In this document: positions 1-8,817 of the stretch, piece after piece
Layout of the letters: every line of letters starts with the position of its first letter
Position numbering within the stretch: position 1 is the first letter of the stretch
Source: Veillonella_A intestinalis
Lineage (GTDB): Bacteria; Bacillota; Negativicutes; Veillonellales; Veillonellaceae
Length of the DNA stretch: 64,000 nt
Assembly (NCBI RefSeq): GCF_943192895.1
Contig: NZ_CALPCB010000004.1
Location: 124,001-188,000 of the forward strand
Reading direction: 5' to 3'
The notes under the pieces: model-generated
Database searches by the model: none
The model's input: only the letters and a program-made list of their open reading frames with translations
Told to the model about the DNA's origin: nothing
Program-made: the position numbers and the translations under genes

Positions 1-1943
1 ATCCAAATGCTTGGTTTATGCGACAATTAGAAGGTTTATTAGTGGCTCATGGCTATGATTTGAATGCTACCTTTAATGAATTACCTAAAAAGGTACAAGA
101 TTTAGTTATGAATGGTAGTACGGATAAGGTAACTTTCGACTATGAAAATATGCGTGGGGAAGTAAAGACATTCCATACGGAGTATGAAGGTATTTTGCCT
201 ATGGTAAAACGCCGTCATAGTGAAGCTTTGAATGATTCACAGCGGGAAGCTTTTGAAGAATTTATGTCGATTAAACCTTGTAAAACCTGCGGTGGTGCTC
301 GATTAAAACCAGAAGCCTTAGCTGTTCGTGTAGGTCCTAAGAATATTCATGAAGTGACTAATATGACTATTAGTGAAGCGGTGGATTTTTTTCAAACTGT
401 GCCATTAACAGAACGAGAACAATTTATTGGCAATCAGATTTTGAAAGAAATCAATGCTCGTTTGATGTTCCTTAATAATGTAGGTTTGGACTATTTAACG
501 ATGAGTCGTAATGCTGGCACTTTATCGGGTGGTGAAGCACAACGTATTCGCTTAGCCACTCAGATTGGTTCTGGTCTGGTAGGGGTATTATATATTCTCG
601 ATGAGCCGTCTATTGGTTTACATCAACGAGATAATGATCGACTCATTGCAACCCTTAAAGGTTTACGTGATTTAGGAAATACATTACTTGTGGTGGAACA
701 TGATGAAGATACTATGTTGGCGTCTGACTATTTAGTGGACATAGGCCCTGGAGCTGGTGAACATGGTGGACAGATTATCGCCCAAGGCACGGCACAAGAA
801 GTTATGGCCAATGAGCAATCGATTACTGGTCAATATTTAAGTGGTCGTAAATTTATTGCGTTGCCAGTGAAACGACGCAAGCCCAATGGTAATTATTTAG
901 AAATTCGTGGAGCTTCTGAAAATAATTTACAGAATATTAATGTGAAATTCCCCCTTAGTGTATTTACGGTTGTAACTGGGGTAAGTGGGTCTGGTAAATC
1001 TACATTAATTAATGAGATTCTATATAAAGGCTTAGCGAATCATTTATATCGCTCCTATCATAAAGTAGGTGCTCATAAGGAAATTCGAGGCACAGAACAT
1101 ATAGATAAGATTATTAACATTGATCAAAGTCCGATTGGGCGAACACCACGCTCGAATCCGGCTACGTATACGGGTGTATTTGATTCAATTCGTGAATTGT
1201 ATAGTCAAACGCCAGAAGCTAAAATGCGTGGCTATAAGCAAGGCCGGTTTAGTTTTAATGTACGTGGTGGTCGTTGTGAAGCTTGTCGTGGTGATGGCAT
1301 TATTAAAATAGAAATGCACTTTTTACCAGATGTATATGTACCTTGTGAAGTCTGTAAAGGTGCGCGCTATAATCGAGAGACTTTAGAAGTAAAATACAAG
1401 GGTAAAACCATTGCTGAAGTTTTAGACATGGTAGTGGATGAAGCGGTTGAATTTTTTAAAGCCATTCCTAAAATTCATCGCAAGCTTGTAACTTTACAGG
1501 AAGTAGGGCTTGGCTATATTCGGTTAGGGCAGCCTGCAACAACCTTGTCTGGTGGGGAAGCACAGCGGGTGAAATTAGCTACTGAATTGGCTCGCCGTAG
1601 TACTGGTAAAACGCTTTATATTTTAGATGAACCAACTACGGGGCTTCATGCAGAAGATATTCGTAAATTGCTAGATGTGTTACAAAAGTTAGTAGATGGT
1701 GGAGATACGGTCGTTGTTATTGAACATAATTTAGATGTAATCAAGACAGCGGATTATATTATTGATCTAGGCCCTGAGGGGGGAATACGAGGTGGTACAA
1801 TTGTTGGTACCGGTACACCAGAACAAATTTGTAAATTAGAAGCTAGTTATACGGGTAAATTTTTAGCACCAGTATTAGCTAAAACAAAGAAATTTATGGC
1901 AGCTGCTAATGCCTCTAGTAAAGATAGCAAGGTAGGTAACTAA
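1..1943 (+). CDS. uvrA: UvrABC excinuclease subunit A (3' part)
   Basis: This is the DNA-damage recognition ATPase of nucleotide excision repair. The frame is open at the left edge (the codons before the ATG at 18 read P-N-A-W-F), so the gene starts outside the window and about 300 N-terminal residues are missing. Visible are the first-domain zinc-finger half CKTCGGAR, two ABC signature motifs LSGGEAQR, a Walker A GVSGSGKST in the second ATPase, and the second zinc finger with CEAC and CEVC pairs. The stop codon overlaps the uvrC start by one base (taATG), so the two genes are translationally coupled. Truncation is a window-edge effect, not decay. Confidence 0.98.
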   Translation, partial: PNAWFMRQLEGLLVAHGYDLNATFNELPKKVQDLVMNGSTDKVTFDYENMRGEVKTFHTEYEGILPMVKRRHSEALNDSQREAFEEFMSIKPCKTCGGARLKPEALAVRVGPKNIHEVTNMTISEAVDFFQTVPLTEREQFIGNQILKEINARLMFLNNVGLDYLTMSRNAGTLSGGEAQRIRLATQIGSGLVGVLYILDEPSIGLHQRDNDRLIATLKGLRDLGNTLLVVEHDEDTMLASDYLVDIGPGAGEHGGQIIAQGTAQEVMANEQSITGQYLSGRKFIALPVKRRKPNGNYLEIRGASENNLQNINVKFPLSVFTVVTGVSGSGKSTLINEILYKGLANHLYRSYHKVGAHKEIRGTEHIDKIINIDQSPIGRTPRSNPATYTGVFDSIRELYSQTPEAKMRGYKQGRFSFNVRGGRCEACRGDGIIKIEMHFLPDVYVPCEVCKGARYNRETLEVKYKGKTIAEVLDMVVDEAVEFFKAIPKIHRKLVTLQEVGLGYIRLGQPATTLSGGEAQRVKLATELARRSTGKTLYILDEPTTGLHAEDIRKLLDVLQKLVDGGDTVVVIEHNLDVIKTADYIIDLGPEGGIRGGTIVGTGTPEQICKLEASYTGKFLAPVLAKTKKFMAAANASSKDSKVGN

Positions 1944-3787
1944 TGGTTACAGAGACTGTATTAGAGAAGATTAGTCATTTGCCAACTACGCCAGGGGTGT
2001 ATTTATGGCGCGATCAATATAAACGTATTATTTATATTGGCAAGGCTATTAATCTGCGAAATCGAGTGCGTTCGTATGTGCGCCAAGATAGTAATCGCGC
2101 CCCTAAAGTAGCTGCTATGATGAAGCGGGCCGTAGATGTAGAAGTCATTCAGACTAAGACAGAAATGGAAGCGCTTATTCTTGAAAATACGCTTATCAAG
2201 GAACATCATCCTAAGTATAATATTATGCTTCGTGATGATAAGACTTATCCTTATGTGAAAGTTACAGTACAAGAAGAGTATCCACGAGTGCTTATGGTGC
2301 GGCGCATGGTACGGGATGGGGCTAAATATTTTGGTCCTTTTACAGATGTAACCGCCGTGCATCAGACTTTAAAGTTATTTCGTCGTCATTTTCCTTTACG
2401 CACTTGTCAGAATATGAAAGTGCCACGCCCTTGTTTACAATATCACATGGGATATTGTGAAGCTCCTTGTCAAGGTTGGGTAAGCCCTGAAACATATAGT
2501 ACGTATATTGATCAGATTGTACAGGTATTAGAGGGGAAGCCAATTCCACTTTTGCAAGACTTAAAGGCGCAGATGGAGACCGCGGCCGATGAATTAAATT
2601 TTGAAAAAGCAGCTACTTTACGAGATCAATTACAGGCCTTAGAAAAACTTCGCGAGAAACAGCGTATGGTTACACAGCGTGGTGATATTGATGTAGTGGG
2701 GATAGCTATGGAAGGCCTTATGGCTTGTGTTCAAGTCTTTTTTATTCGTCAAGGTCGTTTGTTAGGACGAGAGAACTTCTTTATCAAAAATGAGGGCGAT
2801 GAGGCTGTAACAATTATGACTGACTTTGTGAAGCAATATTACAGTGGTGCGTCTTTTGTACCTAAAGAAGTGCTTTTACCTTATGATACAGACGAGCGTG
2901 AACTCTTCGCTACATGGTTTTCTGAAATGAAAGGGCAAGTAGTAGAGGTATCCGTGCCGCAACGAGGTTATAAGCATGATTTGATAAAAATGGCAGCTGA
3001 AAATGCGCAAAACTTTTTAGCAGAGCGACGTCGTCAATGGCAATACGATTTAGATAAAAGTGGCGGCGCTGTTAAAAAGCTGGCCGAAGTGTTGGATTTA
3101 CCACGTTTGCCAGAACGAATGGAATGTTTCGATATTTCTCATACTCAAGGGAGTGAGACCGTTGCATCTATGGTAGTTTTTGAAGATGGTAAACCAGCTA
3201 AGAAAGAATATCGACGTTTTAAATTAAAAACGGTGCAAGGCAAGCCTGATGATTTTAAGTCTATGGCAGAAATTATGGAACGACGTTATGGTAATGAAAC
3301 TGATTGGCCTATGCCTGATTTGATTATTATTGATGGGGGCAAAGGTCAATTGAATGCAGCCTTACCATTAATTCGTGCTGTAGGGGTAACGGATGTGCCC
3401 GTTATTTCCTTAGCTAAGCGCATTGAAGAAGTATTTGTAGAAGGGCAGTCGGAGAGTATTATATTATCCCATCATTCTCCAGAACTACAATTATTACAGC
3501 AAATTCGCGATGAAGCACACCGTTTTGCTATTACCTATCACCGTAAATTGCGCGGAAAACGCAATTTAGAATCTATCTTAGATCATATTGATGGGATTGG
3601 ACCTAAGCGGCGTAAAGCTTTATGGCAGGCCTTTGGTAATTTAGAAAGGATAAAAGCTGCTTCTGTTGAGGAGTTAGCTAGTGTGCCTGGTATGAATCAA
3701 AAAACGGCAGAGGCTGTTTTTGAGTTTTTCCGTTTGTCGAAAGAGGAAAAGCGTGCTACCATTGAAAGAGATATTCGGGGTAGTTAG
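1943..3787 (+). CDS. uvrC: UvrABC excinuclease subunit C
   Basis: This is the dual-incision nuclease that cuts both sides of a lesion after UvrA/UvrB loading. The 614 residues match the family length. An N-terminal GIY-YIG nuclease domain is seen (PGVYLW, then YIGKA at about residues 17-35), followed by a UVR motif near residues 205-235 (NFEKAATLRDQL), the RNase H-like second nuclease region with FDISH, and C-terminal helix-hairpin-helix repeats (IDGIGPKRR, VPGMNQKTA). It starts on the last base of the uvrA stop codon, forming a uvrA-uvrC operon; uvrB is not in view. Confidence 0.98.
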   Translation: MVTETVLEKISHLPTTPGVYLWRDQYKRIIYIGKAINLRNRVRSYVRQDSNRAPKVAAMMKRAVDVEVIQTKTEMEALILENTLIKEHHPKYNIMLRDDKTYPYVKVTVQEEYPRVLMVRRMVRDGAKYFGPFTDVTAVHQTLKLFRRHFPLRTCQNMKVPRPCLQYHMGYCEAPCQGWVSPETYSTYIDQIVQVLEGKPIPLLQDLKAQMETAADELNFEKAATLRDQLQALEKLREKQRMVTQRGDIDVVGIAMEGLMACVQVFFIRQGRLLGRENFFIKNEGDEAVTIMTDFVKQYYSGASFVPKEVLLPYDTDERELFATWFSEMKGQVVEVSVPQRGYKHDLIKMAAENAQNFLAERRRQWQYDLDKSGGAVKKLAEVLDLPRLPERMECFDISHTQGSETVASMVVFEDGKPAKKEYRRFKLKTVQGKPDDFKSMAEIMERRYGNETDWPMPDLIIIDGGKGQLNAALPLIRAVGVTDVPVISLAKRIEEVFVEGQSESIILSHHSPELQLLQQIRDEAHRFAITYHRKLRGKRNLESILDHIDGIGPKRRKALWQAFGNLERIKAASVEELASVPGMNQKTAEAVFEFFRLSKEEKRATIERDIRGS

Positions 3788-3837
3788 TAGCAGTTAATAT
3801 TTTAAAATATATAATGTAATGTGGGAGGTATTATATC

Positions 3838-5190
3838 TTGAATGGTAAATTGTCATTAAGTTCAGCTATTGTAATTGGGTCTATGCTATTTGGCATGTTT
3901 TTTGGAGCAGGGAATCTTATTTTCCCAGTGCATATGGGGCAAGAAGCAGGGGCTGATGTATGGCCTGCTACCTTAGGCTTTTTAATTACTGCTATTGGGT
4001 TGCCTTTTTTAGGGGTAGTGGCTATTGGTATTTCACGGAGCAGTGGCTTATATGATTTAGCTACTCGCATTCACCCGACCTATGCAAAATTATTTACCGT
4101 ATTATTATATTTAACAATTGGACCTGCTTTTGCATTGCCTCGTACAGCCACGGTGTCTTATCAAATTGGTTTAGCACCTTATATTGGTGATGATATGCAA
4201 ACTATGGCATTGGCAGGCTTTACTTTTGTATTTTTTGCATTGGGCTTATTTTTCTCGATGAACCCAGGGAAATTGATGACCTATATTGGCAAAATTTTAA
4301 ATCCACTATTCTTAGTATTTTTGGCAATTTTATTAGCAGTCGCTTTAGTTTCTCCTATGGGAGAAATTAGTTCGGCGCCAGTTACTGGTGATTACCTAAC
4401 TATGCCATTTTTTAAAGGCTTTACAGAAGGGTATAATACAATGGATGCTTTAGCTGCTCTTGCTTTTGGTATCATTGTTATTCGTGCTATGCAAGAAGTT
4501 GGCGTTAAGGAGCCTAAAGATATTGCTATTGGCATGGTAAAGGCAGGGATTGTAACTGTTATCTTAATGGTAGTTATTTATGCGTTCTTAGCCTATGTAG
4601 GGGCTTCTAGTTTAGGTGTATTACAACTTTCAGCTAATGGTGGTATTGCTTTAGCGCAAATTGCTCATTACTATTTTGGTTCTATCGGGGCTGTTTTATT
4701 AGCAATTATTGTTACCTTAGCGTGCTTGAAGACAGCGGTAGGTTTAATTTGTGCTTGCTCTGAAACCTTTGTCGAATTATTCCCAAATTCTATTAGTTAT
4801 AAGAAGTATGCTTATACATTTGCTCTTGTATCATTTTTAATTGGGAATGTAGGTTTAACTCAGATTATTTCACTAGCAATCCCTATTTTAATGTTGTTGT
4901 ATCCATTAACAATTACTATCATTTTATTAACCTTCTTGGCACCAGTATTTAAAGGTCGTCAAGCGGTGTATTTAATTACGACTCTATTTGCGTTATTGGC
5001 AGCGATTGGTGATGCGCTCAATACTTTACCTGCCTTTTTAGGGCAAAATGCTTTGGTGCAAAATACTTTGCAATTATATAAAAGTTTGCCTTTCTTTGAG
5101 TTAGGAATGGGGTGGATCGTACCATCAGCTATAGGTTTTGTATTAGGGCTTATTTATATAAGTGTTAAAAAATCTAACACAGTGGCTTAA
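3838..5190 (+). CDS. brnQ: Branched-chain amino acid:cation symporter BrnQ/LIVCS family
   Basis: This predicted inner-membrane carrier imports leucine, isoleucine and valine with Na+ or H+. The 450 residues are hydrophobic throughout, with about twelve membrane segments. The N-terminal block FGMFFGAGNLIFPVHMG is characteristic of the LIVCS family, as is PRTATVSYQIG near residue 100. The start is TTG at 3838, set by GGGAGGT at 3823-3829 with an 8-base spacer; no ATG in frame is better placed. It stands alone, with about 50 bases to uvrC and about 80 to the next gene. Substrate choice is inferred from the family. Confidence 0.93.
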   Translation: MNGKLSLSSAIVIGSMLFGMFFGAGNLIFPVHMGQEAGADVWPATLGFLITAIGLPFLGVVAIGISRSSGLYDLATRIHPTYAKLFTVLLYLTIGPAFALPRTATVSYQIGLAPYIGDDMQTMALAGFTFVFFALGLFFSMNPGKLMTYIGKILNPLFLVFLAILLAVALVSPMGEISSAPVTGDYLTMPFFKGFTEGYNTMDALAALAFGIIVIRAMQEVGVKEPKDIAIGMVKAGIVTVILMVVIYAFLAYVGASSLGVLQLSANGGIALAQIAHYYFGSIGAVLLAIIVTLACLKTAVGLICACSETFVELFPNSISYKKYAYTFALVSFLIGNVGLTQIISLAIPILMLLYPLTITIILLTFLAPVFKGRQAVYLITTLFALLAAIGDALNTLPAFLGQNALVQNTLQLYKSLPFFELGMGWIVPSAIGFVLGLIYISVKKSNTVA

Positions 5191-5268
5191 AATTTTTTAG
5201 GTATAGAAAGTATTAAAGAACTAGCTAATAGCTATTGCGTAAAAACTTGTATTAGGAGGCATAGAAGT

Positions 5269-6189
5269 ATGAATATTTGTGTAACTGGTGGGGCTGGATT
5301 TATAGGCTCACACCTTGTAGATAGACTTATCGAACAAGGTCATAAGGTACTAGTTATTGATAATCTAAGTACTGGTTGCCGTGAATATGTGAACCCTAAG
5401 GCACAGTTTGTGGAAATGGATATTCGTGATAGGGAATTAGTTAGTTTATTAGCTGAATTTAAGCCTACTTATATTTTCCACGAAGCGGCTCAGACTATGG
5501 TGCCTACTTCAATGGAAGACCCTGCTTTTGATTGTGATGTCAATTTAATGGGGCTTATTAATGTTTTAAATGCATGTCGTAGTGTGGGGGTGGCTAAGAT
5601 TATAATGCCATCTTCTGCTGCTGTATACGGTGATTTAGAAACCTTGCCTTTAACAGAAACTATGATAGGTCATCCATCTTCTTTTTATGGTTTAACTAAA
5701 TTGACTACTGAAAGTTATTTACGTCTCTATTATGAAGCCTTTGGCTTGCCTTATATTTGTTTTCGTTATGCCAATGTATATGGTCCTCGTCAAGGACATG
5801 GTGGTGAAGGTGGCGTGATTAGTATTTTTTGTGAACAACTTCAAAAACAACAAGATATTACAATTTTTGGTGATGGGGAGCAAACGCGAGACTTTGTTTA
5901 TGTAGATGATGTGGTAGCAGCTAATTTGAAAGCTTTGGAAAAGCCAGATTTAACAGGGGTTATTAATGTAAGTACAGAAGTAGGCACATCTTTAAATGAA
6001 TTAGTGGCTCAATTTAAGACGATTGTGGGACATGATTTTGCAGTTCATTATGAAGCAGAACGAGCCGGTGATATTAAACATTCCTTGTTAAGTACAAAAA
6101 AAATGATGACTGAGTTAAATTATTTGCCGAAAATTAATTTGACAACAGGCCTAGCAAACACGTATCATTATTTCGATACTAAATTATAG
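5269..6189 (+). CDS. NAD-dependent epimerase/dehydratase (UDP-sugar 4-epimerase-like)
   Basis: This is an extended short-chain dehydrogenase/reductase of 306 residues, probably acting on a nucleotide sugar for surface polysaccharide synthesis. The NAD-binding motif TGGAGFIGSH lies at residues 6-15. A catalytic serine region SSAAVYG is followed by YGLTK (Tyr140/Lys144). It resembles GalE but is only distantly related to the second epimerase at 11115. AGGAGG at 5254-5259 supports the ATG. No glycosyltransferases are adjacent, so the sugar substrate (UDP-Glc, UDP-GlcNAc or another) cannot be told from context. Confidence 0.85.
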   Translation: MNICVTGGAGFIGSHLVDRLIEQGHKVLVIDNLSTGCREYVNPKAQFVEMDIRDRELVSLLAEFKPTYIFHEAAQTMVPTSMEDPAFDCDVNLMGLINVLNACRSVGVAKIIMPSSAAVYGDLETLPLTETMIGHPSSFYGLTKLTTESYLRLYYEAFGLPYICFRYANVYGPRQGHGGEGGVISIFCEQLQKQQDITIFGDGEQTRDFVYVDDVVAANLKALEKPDLTGVINVSTEVGTSLNELVAQFKTIVGHDFAVHYEAERAGDIKHSLLSTKKMMTELNYLPKINLTTGLANTYHYFDTKL

Positions 6190-6274
6190 TTAAGCTGTAC
6201 ATAATTTAAAATTGTTGATTCAAATAAAATATGTAATAATAAGAATAAGGTAATTATTTTCTAAGGAGATTGAC

Positions 6275-6874
6275 ATGGAAACAAAAAAACAAGAAGAAAA
6301 AAAGATTCAGTATATTATTTGTCGCGTATGCGGCTATATTGAAACGGCTGATAAAGCAGATCAACCTTGTCCTGCTTGTGGTTTTCCAAAAACTGTTTGG
6401 GCTGAATACACACCACGTAAATTGAGCCCTACTCGTAAACGTTTATTAGATTTACATTTACATCCTATTGCTGTGCATTTTCCAATTGCTGGTTCAGCTA
6501 TGACAGTAGGTTTGCCAATCTTAGGTTTATTAGTACCTTATTCTTTAAGCTATCGTTTATTTGATTTTGCTATGATGGTGTGCTTAGTAATGCCTTTATT
6601 AGTTCTTGTAGGTGCTATTTCTGGCTACATCGGAGGTAAACTTCGTTATAAAACAACGACAGCGCCTGTTTTGAAATTTAAAATTTACTTGAGTGTTGTA
6701 TACTTTATCTTGACGGCTATTCAAGCTTATGTAGCCTATGCGTATACGGTGCACGCAGGCAATGCCTTAATTATTGCTATTATAGGTGTATTTGCATCAT
6801 TATCAGCGGCTATTTTGGGTAAAAAAGGATCTCATTTATTTGCCGGCTTATTTGGTCCGTATGTACAAGGTTAA
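6275..6874 (+). CDS. Membrane protein with N-terminal rubredoxin-like zinc/iron knuckle and DUF2231 domain
   Basis: The 199-residue protein has two parts. Residues about 12-45 hold a rubredoxin/rubrerythrin-type metal knuckle (CRVCGYIE, then CPACGFPKTVW). From about residue 65 there is a DUF2231-type membrane domain opening with HPIAVHFPIAGS and four hydrophobic segments. DUF2231 proteins are often linked to redox or haem chemistry, so a small membrane redox protein is plausible, but the function is not established. AAGGAG at 6263-6268 precedes the ATG. It is monocistronic; a promoter for the next transcription unit begins right after the stop. Confidence 0.75.
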   Translation: METKKQEEKKIQYIICRVCGYIETADKADQPCPACGFPKTVWAEYTPRKLSPTRKRLLDLHLHPIAVHFPIAGSAMTVGLPILGLLVPYSLSYRLFDFAMMVCLVMPLLVLVGAISGYIGGKLRYKTTTAPVLKFKIYLSVVYFILTAIQAYVAYAYTVHAGNALIIAIIGVFASLSAAILGKKGSHLFAGLFGPYVQG

Positions 6875-6884
6875 CTATTGAGTG

Positions 6885-6893
6885 TGGTATAAT
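6885..6893 (+). promoter_or_regulatory. Extended -10 promoter
   Basis: TGgTATAAT at 6885-6893 is a perfect extended -10 element just after the DUF2231 gene. It would start transcription near 6900, at the 5' end of the candidate structured RNA. No good -35 is visible, which is tolerable for an extended -10 promoter. Confidence 0.6.
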
Positions 6894-6899
6894 AGTATT

Positions 6900-7076
6900 A
6901 CACTAAGGTAAGTCTTTTAACTTGTTTTCATAATATCTTAGACAATGTAACGAGGAGTTAGCTTGAAGCTAAAGAGGCGCTTAGCGTTGTATTTATATTT
7001 ACGTTGTATAAGATTCATATTAACAACTTATTGAAGTGTCTTGTTTTTGCTGTATGCTAAAACAAGGCACTTTTAT
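6900..7076 (+). ncRNA. Candidate structured RNA (6S-like rod or leader) ending in a terminator
   Basis: This non-coding stretch of about 177 bases between a strong extended -10 and an intrinsic terminator can fold as a long rod. GGTAAGT (6907-6913) pairs with ACTTATT (7026-7032), TGTT (6923-6926) with AACA (7022-7025), ATCTTA (6935-6940) with TAAGAT (7009-7014), ACAATGT (6942-6948) with ACGTTGT (7001-7007), and AACG (6949-6952) with CGTT (6985-6988). An inner hairpin TTAGC/GCTAA lies at 6958-6972. The architecture (closing stem, asymmetric bubble, apical stem, own promoter and terminator) resembles 6S RNA. A riboswitch-like leader for the downstream gene is the alternative. I do not recognise conserved riboswitch or T-box motifs. 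Confidence 0.4.
7034..7076 (+). terminator. Intrinsic terminator of the candidate RNA
   Basis: A 14-base-pair stem (7034-7047 with 7059-7072, one G-T pair) and an 11-base loop is followed by a short T-rich tail. It ends before the ribosome-binding site of the gene at 7094, so it either ends a small RNA or attenuates that gene. Confidence 0.7.
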
Positions 7077-7093
7077 CCATTTAAGGAGTGGCT

Positions 7094-8092
7094 ATGCAAA
7101 TCAATCGTGCAGTATTACAAATTTTAGATTTTTCATCCTCATTGGCAGTGTACTCAGAGAATGAATTAAATATGGGGGAAGAAGCCTTACAGGAATATGT
7201 TAGTGCTCATGTAAGTAAGGGAATTAAAGACCCAGGCTTACGAACGGGCTATTTAAATGAAACGAGTCAGTTAGGGCAATTATTAAAACAGTATAATGAA
7301 GGTGCTACTGATTTAGTAACTTTAGGCAAAGACTTAGGGGAGCGGTTGTTTAATTTTATGAAACAAGCTACAGACCCTGTAATTATTGATACGATTATTT
7401 GTGAAGCGGCTGATAATCATCGGTATTTATGCATATTACTTTGTCAAGCTCATGATGCGTATACGCATCAACTGTTTAATGAAGAAGATGGCACACTGAC
7501 TACAGAGTTAATTCCAAACCGAGCTGTTTTGCCAAGTCCTACTCAAAAGTTAAGATCCTTTTGTGCTATTAATTTAGAGGACTTTTCAGTGCGTTTATTT
7601 GAGCCTAAGGGTGAATATGATGGTGAAGTTGTTTATATTCTAGGGGATAAGGTGCTACAAATTGGCACGAATCCGTCATCTCGTGATACAGTGTCTAAAG
7701 TGCGCCGTATTGTCGATAAAGTAGCTAAGGCGCATGAAGGAGACGGAGTGGAAGAATTGGTAAAAGTTCGTTCTATGATTTCTAAAAATGCAGAGGTGTC
7801 AGATACTCTAAATCCTGAAATTATTGTAGATACAGTATTTGCGAACCAACCACAACAAAAAGAAGCAGCAAAAAAAGCTTTAGCAGAACAGGATATGTTA
7901 CGGCCTTTGCCAGTAAATCGTGAGTTTGCTAGTAAAATTGGTGAAAAGCATAAAATTAAAACTGATACGGGCATTGAAATTAGTTTTCCTGTTGAATATA
8001 TGCAAAATAGTGAATTTATAGAAATCGTAACAAATCCAGATGGGACATTACGAATTGAGCTTAAGAATATTAATAAGATTTTAAATAAATGA
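7094..8092 (+). CDS. Nucleoid-associated protein (NdpA/YejK-like, 37-kDa family)
   Basis: The 332-residue protein resembles the 37-kDa nucleoid-associated family. It begins with the typical pattern (INRAVLQILDF, then a phrase like SENELNMGEEALQEYV), and the acidic, soluble body fits the family length. The family is reported to associate with the nucleoid; its precise role is poorly known. ATG at 7094 is preferred over the GTG at 7088 because AAGGAG at 7083-7088 overlaps the GTG and sits 5 bases before the ATG. The intrinsic terminator at 7034-7076 lies just upstream, so expression may be attenuated or start from a promoter inside that region. Confidence 0.7.
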   Translation: MQINRAVLQILDFSSSLAVYSENELNMGEEALQEYVSAHVSKGIKDPGLRTGYLNETSQLGQLLKQYNEGATDLVTLGKDLGERLFNFMKQATDPVIIDTIICEAADNHRYLCILLCQAHDAYTHQLFNEEDGTLTTELIPNRAVLPSPTQKLRSFCAINLEDFSVRLFEPKGEYDGEVVYILGDKVLQIGTNPSSRDTVSKVRRIVDKVAKAHEGDGVEELVKVRSMISKNAEVSDTLNPEIIVDTVFANQPQQKEAAKKALAEQDMLRPLPVNREFASKIGEKHKIKTDTGIEISFPVEYMQNSEFIEIVTNPDGTLRIELKNINKILNK

Positions 8093-8194
8093 TTACCTTT
8101 AGAATGAACATTTTATTGGTTATCAATTAATTTTTAAAATAAAATATAGTAGAAATTGGAATAATTGTAGTAAAATATAAAAGGAACGATACGA

Positions 8195-8683
8195 GTGAGT
8201 AAGAAAGATCACAAAAAAACAAATGCAATGCGTATATTAGATACGCAAAAAGTCAGTTATGAAGTGCTTGCTTATGAATGGGAAGAAGGGCGTGGCGCTG
8301 GCGTACATGTAGCCGAAGAATTACATTTACCAGAAGAACAAGTATTTAAAACATTAGTAGGTCGTGGTAATGTAACTGGGCCAGTAGTTTTTTGTATTCC
8401 AGTGGCTGCGGAATTAGATTTAAAACAAGCAGCACGTGTAAGTGGTAATAAGTCAGTAGAACTTATTGCTGTAAAAGACTTGCTAGGTTTAACTGGCTAT
8501 TTACGGGGCGGCTGCTCACCAGTGGGAATGAAGAAGTTATTTCCCACGTATTTTGATGCGACTATGGCTAAGTTTAGTGAGATTTATGTAAGTGCAGGTT
8601 TGCGTGGTATGCAGATTAAAGTTAATCCTCAAGCCTTGCAAACCGTTGTGTCTGCTCATTTTGAACCATTAACTATGAAATAA
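8195..8683 (+). CDS. ybaK: Cys-tRNA(Pro)/Cys-tRNA(Cys) deacylase YbaK
   Basis: This trans-editing enzyme hydrolyses cysteine mischarged on tRNA(Pro). The 162 residues match YbaK/EbsC length. The family core is visible: FKTLVGRG near residue 45, a conserved lysine, VAAELDLKQAA, and a loop LRGGCSPVGMKK near residue 108. GTG at 8195 is the start, with AAGGAA a short distance upstream. It is flanked by gaps of about 100 and 130 bases and appears to be transcribed alone. Confidence 0.92.
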   Translation: MSKKDHKKTNAMRILDTQKVSYEVLAYEWEEGRGAGVHVAEELHLPEEQVFKTLVGRGNVTGPVVFCIPVAAELDLKQAARVSGNKSVELIAVKDLLGLTGYLRGGCSPVGMKKLFPTYFDATMAKFSEIYVSAGLRGMQIKVNPQALQTVVSAHFEPLTMK

Positions 8684-8817
8684 GTTGAAATATGAAGACC
8701 TTAGGGGGTTCTTAATTTTTGTTTTATAGTTAAATGGTATGGTATAGGGATAGATTATGGTAGAAATAGTATATGTTGATTAATGGGATGGATTGAGTCT
8801 AATTATAAGGAGTTTGT

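Noticed and set aside
1..1943. Truncated uvrA as a pseudogene
   Set aside because: The frame is open at the window edge and all downstream motifs are intact, so the 5' end simply lies outside. The same applies to the 3' end of the BTAD regulator at 64000.
2003..2362. Minus-strand open frames inside uvrC and other long genes
   Set aside because: They are antisense shadows of well-supported genes, lack ribosome-binding sites and have no recognisable domains.
6900..7093. T-box or known riboswitch leader
   Set aside because: No T-box motif and no conserved core of the riboswitch classes I could recall; the downstream gene is not an amino-acid or cofactor gene. Left as an unassigned structured RNA.
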